Shown piece by piece: positions 14,997 through 23,054 of a DNA stretch of 26,402 nt. Within the stretch, counting starts at the first letter, position 1; each line of letters opens with the position of its first letter. Below the pieces are notes generated by a model. The model made no database searches and was not told where the DNA came from. It saw nothing but the letters and a program-made list of their open reading frames with translations. Source of the stretch: CAYYOS01 sp964473355. GTDB taxonomy: Bacteria; Pseudomonadota; Gammaproteobacteria; Burkholderiales; REEB80. The position numbers and the translations under genes are program-made. The stretch lies in contig CAYYOS010000012.1 of assembly GCA_964473355.1 (NCBI GenBank), positions 1-26,402 on the forward strand, written 5' to 3'.

Positions 14997-15791
14997 ATGG
15001 ATAACTGGCTACTATATTTAATTACCGGCGCGTTTGCGGGTTTTGTGGCGGGCTTGTTTGGCGTCGGCGGCGGACTCATTATTGTGCCGGTGCTAACCTT
15101 TATTTTTGCGGCGCAGCAGTTCCCGGACAGTCACGTCGTGCATTTGGCGTTGGGCACATCATTTGCAAGCATTATTTTTACGTCGCTTGCTAGCTTAAAA
15201 AGCCATCACAAAATGGCCGCGGTGGATTGGGCGTTGGTGCGGCGCATTACGCCCGGGATTTTGCTCGGCACGTTTATGGGTACTTGGCTAGCCGCACTGC
15301 TATCTACGTATGCCCTAAAATTATTTTTCGCCGTATTTGAGTTTTATGTCGCTACCCAGCTGTTGTTAAATATAAAGCCTAAGCCGGCACGTACCTTGCC
15401 GGGGGTGATCGGCACATCCACCGCCGGAATAATTATCGGTGGCGTCTCTAGCCTGGTGGGTATCGGTGGCGGAACATTGTCGGTGCCTTTTATGTTGTGG
15501 TGCAATGTTACCTTGCATCGCGCGATCGGTACTTCCTCCGCCATCGGTTTTCCTATCGCCATCGCTGGTACGCTGGGCTATATCGTCAATGGGTTGCGCG
15601 TCAGTGCGTTACCAGAATGGAGTGTCGGATTTGTCTATTTGCCGGCGTTGTCGCTGTTAATACTAGCGAGCGTTATCACTTCGCCATTAGGTGCGAAACT
15701 GGCCCATCGATTGTCGGTTGCGCCTTTACGAAAATTATTCGCCGTTTTGTTGTACGTCTTAGGCATAAAAATGGCCGCGAGCTTGTTTTAA
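14997..15791 (+). CDS. TauE/SafE family permease (sulfite/organosulfur exporter type)
   Basis: A 264-residue inner-membrane protein with about eight hydrophobic segments. It shows the internal duplication of the family: GLFGVGGGLIIVPVL near residues 20-34 and SLVGIGGGTLSVPFML near 150-165, each beginning a TauE half. The second half is followed by HRAIGTSSAIGFPIAI, another family hallmark. Members are associated with export of sulfite, sulfoacetate or similar anions, but many are uncharacterised, so no substrate is assigned. No clear ribosome binding site precedes the ATG at 14997. It converges on the carbon operon and shares a bidirectional terminator with fba. Confidence 0.88.
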   Translation: MDNWLLYLITGAFAGFVAGLFGVGGGLIIVPVLTFIFAAQQFPDSHVVHLALGTSFASIIFTSLASLKSHHKMAAVDWALVRRITPGILLGTFMGTWLAALLSTYALKLFFAVFEFYVATQLLLNIKPKPARTLPGVIGTSTAGIIIGGVSSLVGIGGGTLSVPFMLWCNVTLHRAIGTSSAIGFPIAIAGTLGYIVNGLRVSALPEWSVGFVYLPALSLLILASVITSPLGAKLAHRLSVAPLRKLFAVLLYVLGIKMAASLF

Positions 15792-15801
15792 TAGGCCAAA
15801 A

Positions 15802-15825
15802 AAAAGCCACCCGAAAGTGGCTTTT
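15802..15825. terminator. Bidirectional intrinsic terminator between the permease and fba
   Basis: AAAAGCCAC, six loop bases, GTGGCTTTT: a stem of five GC-rich pairs extended by A-T pairs on both sides. Read from fba (minus strand) it is followed by eight Ts, a strong signal; read from the permease it is followed by TTTTCTCTC, somewhat weaker. It lies between the two converging stop codons, so it serves both units. Confidence 0.88.
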
Positions 15826-15842
15826 CTCTCTCCAGCGTATTT

Positions 15843-16907
15843 TTAATTTACGACTGCTTTTAGTTCGCCTTTTGCATACTTGTCCGCTAGTGTGTCCAGC
15901 GGAATTGCGCGGATTTTACTGGCTTGACCCGCAGAGCCAAACGCCTCAAAACGTGCTTTGCAGATTTCTCTGGCGCCGACCATCGCGTCTTTAAAAAATT
16001 TACGGGGATCAAATTCGCTTTTGTTTTTTGCCAAGTGTCTACGTATGGCGCCGGTCATCGCTAGGCGAATATCGGTGTCGATGTTGATTTTACGCACGCC
16101 GTGTTTAATGCCCTCTTGGATTTCCTCCAAGGGCACGCCATAGGTTTCTTTCATTTCACCGCCGTATTCACGAATAATGTCCAACCACTCTTGGGGCACC
16201 GAGCTGGAGCCGTGCATAACCAAATGGGTGTTGGGGATGCGCTTATGAATTTCTTTTACGCGATTAATTGCCAAAATATCGCCGGTCGGTTTGCGGCTGA
16301 ATTTATAGGCGCCGTGGGAAGTGCCAATGGCGATAGCCAGCGCGTCCACGCCAGTGTGTTTTACAAAATCGGCGGCCTGCTCCGGATCGGTTAAGAGTTG
16401 GTCATGCGATAGCACGCCCTCCGCACCCGAGCCGTCCTCTTCACCGGCCATACCTGATTCCAAAGAGCCTAAGCACCCCAATTCACCTTCCACGGAGACG
16501 CCTACTGCGTGCGCCATATCGACTACTTTTTTGGTGACCTCGACATTGTATTCATAAGTGGAAGGAGTTTTCATATCGGCTTTTAGTGAACCGTCCATCA
16601 TCACCGAAGTAAAGCCGGAACGAATCGACCGCTGACAGACATCGGGGCTGGCGCCATGGTCTTGGTGCATGACTATCGGAATATGCGGGTACATTTCCGC
16701 CGCGGCTAATATCATGTGACGCAAAAACGGTTCGCCCGCATATTTGCGCGCGCCCGCGGAGCCCTGAATGATGACCGGGCTATCGCATTCGTCCGCCGCC
16801 TGCATAATGGCCTGGATCTGCTCTAGATTATTGGCGTTAAATGCCGGCAAACCATAACCGTTTTCAGCGGCGTGGTCCAATAGTTGACGTAATGATACGA
16901 GTGCCAT
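15843..16907 (-). CDS. fba: Class II fructose-bisphosphate aldolase, Calvin-cycle subtype
   Basis: Zinc-dependent aldolase joining or splitting fructose-1,6-bisphosphate (and, in Calvin-type enzymes, sedoheptulose bisphosphate), 354 residues. The N-terminus MALVSLRQLLDHAAENGYGLPAFNA (quoted in part: GYGLPAFNANNLEQ) fits the CbbA-like group. Metal and phosphate sites are visible: VMHQDHGASPD near 80-90, VEGELGCLG near 138, IGTSHGAYK near 195 and VMHGSSSVP near 230, then INIDTDIRLAMT. The ATG at 16907 has a perfect AAGGAG Shine-Dalgarno seven bases upstream. It is the last gene of tkt-gap-pgk-pyk-fba and lies 38 bp after pyk. The subtype name rests on sequence likeness; no RuBisCO or phosphoribulokinase is in the window, so a Calvin cycle in this organism is not shown. 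Confidence 0.94.
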   Translation of the reverse strand: MALVSLRQLLDHAAENGYGLPAFNANNLEQIQAIMQAADECDSPVIIQGSAGARKYAGEPFLRHMILAAAEMYPHIPIVMHQDHGASPDVCQRSIRSGFTSVMMDGSLKADMKTPSTYEYNVEVTKKVVDMAHAVGVSVEGELGCLGSLESGMAGEEDGSGAEGVLSHDQLLTDPEQAADFVKHTGVDALAIAIGTSHGAYKFSRKPTGDILAINRVKEIHKRIPNTHLVMHGSSSVPQEWLDIIREYGGEMKETYGVPLEEIQEGIKHGVRKINIDTDIRLAMTGAIRRHLAKNKSEFDPRKFFKDAMVGAREICKARFEAFGSAGQASKIRAIPLDTLADKYAKGELKAVVN

Positions 16908-16945
16908 GTTGATCTCCTTTTAAAATAAATGTATCGCCGAGCCGT

Positions 16946-18379
16946 TTAGACCTTATTGTGGTCCCCAACTCTAACAATTTTCATGGTGTTGGTGCCGCCG
17001 GATTTGCCAATAGGCTCGCCAATTGTGAGTACAATTAGATCACCGTCGCGTACTGCGCCCCGGCGACGTAACTCATCCTCGGCTTCAATTAAAATCTGTT
17101 CGCGATCGGTCGTTGCTACCTTAAAATTAATGGGATAGACGCCGCGAAATAAAGTTACTTTTCTACGTGTTTCCACCTGCGGTGTCAAGGCATAGATAGG
17201 CACGCTGGTGCTTAGTCGTGACATCCACAATGCCGTCGAGCCAGATTGGGTGAGTGCGGCAATGGCCTTCACATTTAAGTGGCTGGCTGTAAACAAGGTT
17301 GCCATGGCGATGGATTCATCAATGCCGGTGAAAGCGCGATTCATGCGCATTTGCGCAAAGGCGTTTTCGCCTTCTTTTTCCGCCTCTAAACATACTCTAT
17401 CCATAGCGGCGACGGCCTCCACCGGATAAAGGCCAGCGGCGGTCTCGGCAGATAGCATCACCGCATCGGTACCGTCAATCACCGCATTAGCGACGTCCGA
17501 TACCTCCGCTCGTGTAGGAATCGAGCTATTGATCATGGATTCCATCATTTGCGTCGCCGTAATAACCAGTTTATTTTTGAAACGTGCTTCCCGTATCATG
17601 CGTTTTTGTAACGCCGGCACCGCGGCGTCGCCCACTTCCACCCCCAAATCACCTCGGGCGACCATAATTGCATCGGCGGCATCAAGAATTTCATCTAAAC
17701 AAGTGATTGCCTCAGCGCGCTCAATCTTTGCCACAATCAGGCCTTTGCCGCCCGCCGCCACCATTAATTCGCGGGCACGGGTGATGTCATCACCGCAACG
17801 CGGAAAAGAGACAGCGAGGTAGTCGGCTTGAAGTGCCGCCGCAGTTTTAATATCTTCGACATCTTTTTCAGTAAGTGCCGCCGCGGATAGGCCCCCGCCC
17901 AGACGGTTAATACCTTTGTTATCAGAAAGCACGCCGCCTTGTATCACGTTGCAAATTATTTGCGTGCCTTCAACTTTCTCTACCCATAAAACAATACGCC
18001 CGTCGTCCAACAATAAAGTCGAACCGCGGCTAACGTCGCGAGGTAAATCTTTATAGTCGAGGCCAACGATGGTCTCGTCACCCAAGGGACAGTTGGCGTC
18101 AAGAATAAAAGGGTCATCCTTTTTTAAGAGGATTTTATTGCTCTTGAATTTGCCAATGCGGATTTTAGGGCCTTGGAGATCAACCAATACCCCGACGGCA
18201 CGACCGCGGCTACGCGCGATAGCGCGCGTTAATTCAGCGCGCTCGATATGTTCCTCTGCTTTGCCGTGGGAGAAATTTAGGCGTACGACGTCCACTCCCG
18301 CTTCTACCATCCGATCCAAAGTTTTGTGATCGGCGCTAGATGGACCGAGTGTGGCAACTATTTTAGTTCGTCGTAGCAT
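16946..18379 (-). CDS. pyk: Pyruvate kinase
   Basis: Transfers phosphate from phosphoenolpyruvate to ADP, the last step of glycolysis; 477 residues. The N-terminus RRTKIVATLGPSS and VVRLNFSHG carry substrate-binding Arg and Asn residues; VLVDLQGPKIRIGKF follows near 65-80. The B domain (about 70-170) is followed by AVSFPRCGDDI, IVAKIERAEA (catalytic Lys), MVARGDLGVEVG (metal Glu/Asp) and TQMMESMINSSIPTRAEVSDVANAV near 275-300. The C-terminal allosteric domain ends at TMKIVRVG. The ATG at 18379 has no clear Shine-Dalgarno; a 7-bp hairpin at 18391-18407 occupies the place just upstream. Placement of pyk inside a gap-pgk-fba operon is common outside the enterics. Confidence 0.95.
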   Translation of the reverse strand: MLRRTKIVATLGPSSADHKTLDRMVEAGVDVVRLNFSHGKAEEHIERAELTRAIARSRGRAVGVLVDLQGPKIRIGKFKSNKILLKKDDPFILDANCPLGDETIVGLDYKDLPRDVSRGSTLLLDDGRIVLWVEKVEGTQIICNVIQGGVLSDNKGINRLGGGLSAAALTEKDVEDIKTAAALQADYLAVSFPRCGDDITRARELMVAAGGKGLIVAKIERAEAITCLDEILDAADAIMVARGDLGVEVGDAAVPALQKRMIREARFKNKLVITATQMMESMINSSIPTRAEVSDVANAVIDGTDAVMLSAETAAGLYPVEAVAAMDRVCLEAEKEGENAFAQMRMNRAFTGIDESIAMATLFTASHLNVKAIAALTQSGSTALWMSRLSTSVPIYALTPQVETRRKVTLFRGVYPINFKVATTDREQILIEAEDELRRRGAVRDGDLIVLTIGEPIGKSGGTNTMKIVRVGDHNKV

Positions 18380-18390
18380 GCGGCTTTTTA

Positions 18391-18407
18391 GCTTGGGAAA
18401 CCCAAGC
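18391..18407 (-). other. Intercistronic hairpin between pgk and pyk
   Basis: GCTTGGG, three loop bases, CCCAAGC: perfect 7-bp stem starting 6 nt after the pgk stop and ending 11 nt before the pyk ATG. No T run follows on the minus strand, so it is unlikely to be a terminator; protection of the upstream message or control of pyk initiation is more likely, as inference. Confidence 0.6.
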
Positions 18408-18412
18408 CTAAA

Positions 18413-19588
18413 TTATTTGGCTCTTTCGGTTAATATTTCCACCGCAGGAAGCTTCTTGCCTTCCAAAAATTCCAAAAACGCGCCGCCTCCCGTGGAGATA
18501 TAAGAGATTTTATCGGCGATGCCGTATTTGGCGACAGCCGCGAGCGTATCTCCGCCACCGGCGATAGAAAAGGCTTTGGAATTCGCAATCGCTTTGGCCA
18601 ATGCCTCCGTCCCCGCACCGAATTGATCAAATTCAAACACGCCGACGGGACCGTTCCAAACGATAGTTCCGGCATTAGCGATAATGGATTCCAACTGGCG
18701 GGATGATTTGGGGCCGATGTCAAAAATCATATCGTCATCAGCAACGCTATTCACATCTTTAAGGGTAGCTGCTGCGTCTTCGGCAAAAGCTTTGGCGCAG
18801 ACGACGTCCACCGGGATCGGCACATTGCCGCCTTTGGCCCGGGCTGCAGTGATAATGTCCTTAGCTTCTTGGACCAAATCAACTTCCGCTAGTGACTTAC
18901 CGATGTTATGGCCTTCGGCCAGAATAAAAGTGTTCGCAATGCCGCCGCCGACAATTAGTTGATCGACAATTTTCGATAAGGACTTTAATACCGTGAGCTT
19001 GGTGGAGACTTTAGAGCCGCCGACAATGGCCACGACCGGTCGGGCAGGTTTATCTAGTGCCTTGGCCAGCGCTTCCAGCTCCGCGGCCAAGAGCGGACCG
19101 GCGCAGGCAATCGGCGCATATTTGGCGACGCCATGCGTAGAAGCTTGCGCCCGGTGTGCCGTGCCAAACGCATCCATCACATAGACATCACAAATGGCCG
19201 CCATCTTTTTGGCGAGCTCGTCATTGTTCTTGCCCTCACCCTGATTAAAGCGTACGTTTTCACATAACACCACTTCGCCGTCGGCCAGCGTCACGCCGCT
19301 CAACCAATCTTTAACCACCCGCACTTCTTGGCCGAGCAGTTGGCTTAGATGCCTGGCCACGGGTTTTAAGGAAGAAGCTTCGTCATACACGCCTTCCTCG
19401 GGTCTGCCTAAATGCGACATCAGCATCACTTTGGCGCCGGCGTTTTTGGCGATCTCAATGGTGCGCAGCGACGCACGAATTCGCGTGTCATCGGCAACTT
19501 CACCATTTTTTAAGGGTACGTTTAAATCTTCGCGGATTAAGACTCGCTTACCGGAAAGATCAAGATCGGTCATTTTGATGACAGACAT
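18413..19588 (-). CDS. pgk: Phosphoglycerate kinase
   Basis: Reversible phosphate transfer between 1,3-bisphosphoglycerate and ADP; 391 residues from the chosen start. I chose the ATG at 19588 (MSVIKMTDLDLSGKRVLIRE) because it matches the family N-terminus and is preceded by GGAG with nine bases spacing; an in-frame ATG at 19636 would add 16 residues without family likeness. N-domain motifs: RVLIREDLNVPL, MLMSHLGRPEEG, LCENVRFNQGE, YVMDAFGTAHRAQAS. C-domain motifs: VAIVGGSKVSTKLTVL near 193-208 and the nucleotide loop SIAGGGDTLAAV near 350. It follows gap by 53 bp, with a UUCG hairpin in the spacer. Confidence 0.95.
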   Translation of the reverse strand: MSVIKMTDLDLSGKRVLIREDLNVPLKNGEVADDTRIRASLRTIEIAKNAGAKVMLMSHLGRPEEGVYDEASSLKPVARHLSQLLGQEVRVVKDWLSGVTLADGEVVLCENVRFNQGEGKNNDELAKKMAAICDVYVMDAFGTAHRAQASTHGVAKYAPIACAGPLLAAELEALAKALDKPARPVVAIVGGSKVSTKLTVLKSLSKIVDQLIVGGGIANTFILAEGHNIGKSLAEVDLVQEAKDIITAARAKGGNVPIPVDVVCAKAFAEDAAATLKDVNSVADDDMIFDIGPKSSRQLESIIANAGTIVWNGPVGVFEFDQFGAGTEALAKAIANSKAFSIAGGGDTLAAVAKYGIADKISYISTGGGAFLEFLEGKKLPAVEILTERAK

Positions 19589-19618
19589 GTTGTGTCGCTC
19601 CAAATTATGCAATGATAA

Positions 19619-19632
19619 GCGCCCGAAGGCGC
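19619..19632 (-). other. Intercistronic hairpin with UUCG tetraloop between gap and pgk
   Basis: On the transcript: GCGCC, UUCG, GGCGC. The C(UUCG)G closing is an unusually stable RNA tetraloop. It lies 9 nt after the gap stop codon and about 30 nt before pgk, without a T run, and is therefore more likely a stability or processing element than a terminator. Confidence 0.6.
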
Positions 19633-19641
19633 CCATCAGAT

Positions 19642-20640
19642 TTACTTAGCCATTACCCGGACCATTTCCAGCACTTTGCTGGAGTAGCCCCATTCATTGT
19701 CATACCAGGCAACGACTTTTACGAAAGTTTTGTCGAGTGCCAAGCCGGCTTCGGCGTCGAAGGTAGAGGTGCAAGATTCGCCACGAAAATCAGTCGAAAC
19801 CACTTTGTCTTCGGTATAACCCAACACACCCTTCATGGGTCCTTCCGAGGCTTTTTTCATGGCGGCGCAAATTTCCGCGTAAGTGGCATCTTTGTTCAAC
19901 TCGACAGTTAGATCCACGACGGAAACATCGGAAGTGGGTACGCGAAACGCCATGCCCGTGAGCTTTTTGTTGAGCTCGGGAATCACCACGCCGACCGCTT
20001 TAGCGGCGCCGGTGGAGGAGGGAATAATATTTTCCAAAATACCGCGGCCTCCGCGCCAATCTTTATTGGATGGGCCATCGACGGTTTTTTGGGTTGCCGT
20101 GGCAGCGTGCACGGTGGTCATCAAGCCACGCTTAATCCCAAAAGTGTCGTTTAATACTTTTGCGACGGGAGCTAAGCAATTGGTGGTGCAGGATGCGTTG
20201 GAAATGACGTTCTCACCTTTATAAGTCTTGTCATTCACGCCAAATACGAACATCGGAGTGTCATCTTTCGAAGGCGCGGACATGATTACTTTTTTGGCGC
20301 CGGCGGCAATGTGTTTGTCACAAGTTTCTTTCGTGAGGAAAAGACCTGTGGACTCAACAACAATATCCGCCCCCACTTCATTCCATTTTAGTTCTGCCGG
20401 GTCCTTGATCGCAGTTAAACGGATTTTTTTCCCGTTAACCACTAAGGTGTTGCCATCGACTTTTACGTCTCCTTTAAAGGGACCATGCACGGAATCGTGC
20501 TTAAGCATATAAGCCAAATATTCGGGCTCCAACAGGTCGTTGATGGCGACTACTTCAATATCCGGAAAATCCTTAATTGCGGCGCGGAAAACCATACGCC
20601 CGATTCGGCCGAAACCATTAATGCCGACTTTAACTGCCAT
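19642..20640 (-). CDS. gap: Glyceraldehyde-3-phosphate dehydrogenase, type I
   Basis: Interconverts glyceraldehyde-3-phosphate and 1,3-bisphosphoglycerate; 332 residues, normal length. The NAD-binding motif GINGFGRIGRMVFRAA is at residues 6-21. Asp35 in VAINDL is the residue that favours NAD over NADP. The active site is SNASCTTNCLAP with catalytic Cys151, and His178 in TTVHAAT is the general base. The substrate loop DGPSNKDWRGGRG and the C-terminal VAWYDNEWGYS complete the family pattern. A strong AAGGAG lies before the ATG at 20640. Second gene of the carbon operon, separated from tkt by 92 bp that contain a hairpin and T-rich tract. Confidence 0.96.
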   Translation of the reverse strand: MAVKVGINGFGRIGRMVFRAAIKDFPDIEVVAINDLLEPEYLAYMLKHDSVHGPFKGDVKVDGNTLVVNGKKIRLTAIKDPAELKWNEVGADIVVESTGLFLTKETCDKHIAAGAKKVIMSAPSKDDTPMFVFGVNDKTYKGENVISNASCTTNCLAPVAKVLNDTFGIKRGLMTTVHAATATQKTVDGPSNKDWRGGRGILENIIPSSTGAAKAVGVVIPELNKKLTGMAFRVPTSDVSVVDLTVELNKDATYAEICAAMKKASEGPMKGVLGYTEDKVVSTDFRGESCTSTFDAEAGLALDKTFVKVVAWYDNEWGYSSKVLEMVRVMAK

Positions 20641-20655
20641 GATTGCTCCTTGAAA

Positions 20656-20692
20656 AAATAAAAAAAACTCTTTAGGCGCGCGCTGCGCGCCT
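20656..20692 (-). terminator. Hairpin plus T tract between tkt and gap (partial terminator or attenuator)
   Basis: GGCGCGC, three loop bases, GCGCGCC (20691-20675 on the minus strand, one more A-T pair outside), then TAAAGAG and eight Ts, then ATTTTTT. The 7-nt gap between stem and T run is longer than usual, so termination is probably incomplete, allowing different levels of tkt and the genes behind it. It could be only a stabilising hairpin. Confidence 0.5.
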
Positions 20693-20732
20693 TAACTTGA
20701 GCTACGCTGAGGTTAGTAATTAGTAGCGGGAG

Positions 20733-22772
20733 TTACAGAACGCTTTTTACAACCTTCACCACGTTTTCCACGGTGAACCCAAAGTGCTTAAAGAGTTCGC
20801 CGGCAGGTGCCGATTCGCCAAACGTGTCTATACCGACCACGGCACCTTCTAGTCCGACATATTTACGCCAGTAATCGGTTACGCCTGCCTCGACCGCGAC
20901 GCGCTTTGCGCCACGCGGTAATACGCTTTCGCGATAGGCGGCATCTTGACGATCAAACACCGACGTGGCGGGCATGGACACCACCCGCACGGCAATGTTT
21001 TGCTCAGCCAGAGATTTTTGCGCATCCATGGCGAGTCCAATTTCTGACCCGGTCGCGATAATAATCGCTTGCGGTTTGCCACCGGCAGCTTCCGACAGTA
21101 CGTAAGCACCTTTGCTAATGTTAGCGATTGTTGCCTCATCACGTTTTTGGAAGGGTAAATTCTGCCGACTGAAAATCAACGTGCTGGGCCCGTTTTTGCG
21201 TTCAATAGCGCGTGCCCAAGCCACGACTGATTCCACGGTATCGCAAGGGCGCCATACATCCATGTTGGGGATATAGCGCAGTGTGGCCGTTTGCTCGACC
21301 GCTTGATGGGTTGGGCCATCCTCGCCTAAACCGATGGAATCGTGCGTATAGACAAAGAGCGCGCGAATTTTCATTAAGGCGGCCATGCGCAGTGAGTTGC
21401 GGGCGTATTCCGAAAACATTAAAAAGGTTGCGCCGTAGGGTATAAAGCCGCCATGCAAGCTCAAGCCATTTAGCATGGCCGACATGCCAAATTCGCGTAC
21501 GCCGTAATACACGTAGTTGCCCGCACCTTTTTTGACGTCTTTAGAACCGGACCACAAAGTTAGATTGGATCCAGCCAAATCTGCCGAGCCGCCGATTAAT
21601 TCCGGGAGGGCGGGCGCTAAACCTTCAATGGCGTTTTGCGAGGCCTTGCGGGTGGCGATGGTTTCGGCTTTCGCGTTAACTTTAGCGATCAAATCGTTAA
21701 CATGCTGCTGCCAATTGGCGGGCAACTCACCGTTGACGCGACGTTCAAATTCCGCGGCTTCTTTAGCGTGTGTTTTTTTATAAGTTGCGAAACGTTGATT
21801 CCATTCTTGCTCCCATTGCGCGCCGCGCTCACGCGCGTTCCATCCGGCATAAACGTCTTCGGGAATTTCAAAGGGGGGATGATTCCATCCGATATGCGCG
21901 CGCGTGGCTGCAACTTCGGCTTCGCCTAAAGCCGCGCCATGGGAATCATGGGTGCCGGCTTTATTGGGTGAGCCTTGACCGATAATGGTTTTGCAGCAAA
22001 TTAGTGTCGGCTTATTGGATTCTGCTTTAGCGGCAAGCACCGCGGCTTCAATCGCGTTGACATCGTGCCCATCAACGTTCGGCACAACATGCCAACCATA
22101 AGCTTCAAAGCGCTTAGGGGTGTTATCTGTAAACCAGCCTTCGACGTGGCCATCGATGGAAATACCATTGTCGTCATAAAACGCAATCAGTTTGGATAAG
22201 CCCAACGTGCCGGCTAAAGAGCATGCCTCGTGAGAGATGCCTTCCATCAAGCACCCGTCACCTAGAAAGACGTAAGTGTAATGGTCAACGATTTCAAGAT
22301 TAGGGCGATTGAATTCCGCGGCCAAGACTTTTTCAGCGAGCGCCATACCCACGCCGTTGGCAATGCCCTGACCCAAAGGCCCGGTGGTGGTTTCAATGCC
22401 CGGCGCATAGCCATATTCGGGGTGCCCCGGCGTTTTGGAATGCAGCTGGCGGAAATTTTTTATTTCTTCAATAGGCAGATCGTAGCCCGATAAGTGCAGC
22501 AAGGCGTATTGCAGCATCGAGCCATGGCCATTGGATAAAATGAAGCGATCGCGATTGGGCCATTTTGGATTGGCAGGATTGTGACGTAGATGATGGTTCC
22601 ACAAAACCTCGGCAATTTCCGCCATGCCCATAGGCATGCCCGGATGCCCAGAATTGGCTTTTTGTACGGCGTCCATGGCCAACGCTCGAATCGCGTTGGC
22701 TAACTGTTTGCGGTCCACTGTAGATGGATTTTTCGTAACCTGAGTGCGGGGGACAGCGGTTGGCGTGTTCAT
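20733..22772 (-). CDS. tkt: Transketolase
   Basis: Thiamine-diphosphate enzyme moving two-carbon units between ketoses and aldoses in the pentose phosphate or Calvin cycle; 679 residues, typical. N-terminal domain: SGHPGMPMGMAEIAEVLW near 43-60, the ThDP/metal motif GDGCLMEGISHEACSLAG near 168-185 with YDDNGISIDG after it. Middle domain: GGSADLAGSN near 395 and YGVREFGMSAMLNG near 425, then THDSIGLGEDGPTHQAVEQ near 485. C-terminal domain: IIIATGSEIGLAMDAQ near 580 and IDTFGESAPAGELFKHFGF near the end. First gene of the tkt-gap-pgk-pyk-fba operon, with a good extended -10 promoter 53 bp upstream. The ribosome binding site is weak (AGGGCCC). Confidence 0.96.
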   Translation of the reverse strand: MNTPTAVPRTQVTKNPSTVDRKQLANAIRALAMDAVQKANSGHPGMPMGMAEIAEVLWNHHLRHNPANPKWPNRDRFILSNGHGSMLQYALLHLSGYDLPIEEIKNFRQLHSKTPGHPEYGYAPGIETTTGPLGQGIANGVGMALAEKVLAAEFNRPNLEIVDHYTYVFLGDGCLMEGISHEACSLAGTLGLSKLIAFYDDNGISIDGHVEGWFTDNTPKRFEAYGWHVVPNVDGHDVNAIEAAVLAAKAESNKPTLICCKTIIGQGSPNKAGTHDSHGAALGEAEVAATRAHIGWNHPPFEIPEDVYAGWNARERGAQWEQEWNQRFATYKKTHAKEAAEFERRVNGELPANWQQHVNDLIAKVNAKAETIATRKASQNAIEGLAPALPELIGGSADLAGSNLTLWSGSKDVKKGAGNYVYYGVREFGMSAMLNGLSLHGGFIPYGATFLMFSEYARNSLRMAALMKIRALFVYTHDSIGLGEDGPTHQAVEQTATLRYIPNMDVWRPCDTVESVVAWARAIERKNGPSTLIFSRQNLPFQKRDEATIANISKGAYVLSEAAGGKPQAIIIATGSEIGLAMDAQKSLAEQNIAVRVVSMPATSVFDRQDAAYRESVLPRGAKRVAVEAGVTDYWRKYVGLEGAVVGIDTFGESAPAGELFKHFGFTVENVVKVVKSVL

Positions 22773-22824
22773 TTGTATGGGCCCTAATCGCGCGAAAAGG
22801 CAGTAATTATGGCCTAGCCACTGA

Positions 22825-22833
22825 ATTGTAGCA
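22825..22833 (-). promoter_or_regulatory. Extended -10 promoter of the carbon operon
   Basis: TGCTACAAT on the minus strand: a TACAAT box (five of six to consensus) with the TG of an extended -10. The expected start of transcription is about 22818, leaving a ~45-nt leader before tkt. No good -35 box is seen, as is common for extended -10 promoters. No regulator site could be assigned. Confidence 0.55.
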
Positions 22834-23054
22834 AGCCCGCGGATTTGTTGAATTCGTGGGATTTGCTTGATTTTAAATAAATTTCCGGGAAAATTCAGCT
22901 AAATTGAATTTACTTGTCCGGATATTAATGGTGCTTATGTAAAGCCATCCGGAAGGTGGGTCTACATCAATCCCTAAACCGCATACGCCGGGGACGCCAT
23001 CGGCTTTGAGCCGCCTCCCGTCGCGGTCTATTTCCCCAGCTGAGACTGAGGGGC
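22834..23054. other. Spacer between DUF4153 gene and tkt promoter, structured but unidentified
   Basis: No credible gene. It holds two inverted repeats: an imperfect long stem at 22937-22967 (ATGTA..CCATCC/GGTGG..TACAT) and CGGCT-TTG-AGCCG at 23001-23013. Neither has a T run. I compared it by eye with known riboswitch cores and found no match. Confidence 0.4.

Noticed and set aside
14977..15015. TTGACA as a -35 box for the TauE gene
   Set aside because: At 16-18 bp spacing the -10 would lie inside the coding region and is poor (TAACTG); no better partner was found.
15497..15994. Plus-strand frame of 165 residues across the permease end and the terminator
   Set aside because: It runs through the TauE gene, a strong terminator and into antisense of fba; a shadow frame.
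22970..23050. Possible c-di-GMP (GEMM) riboswitch, suggested by CTCAAAGCC and nearby GC stems on the minus strand
   Set aside because: The core ACGCAAAGCC and tetraloop-receptor parts are absent or misplaced; the resemblance is a few bases only.
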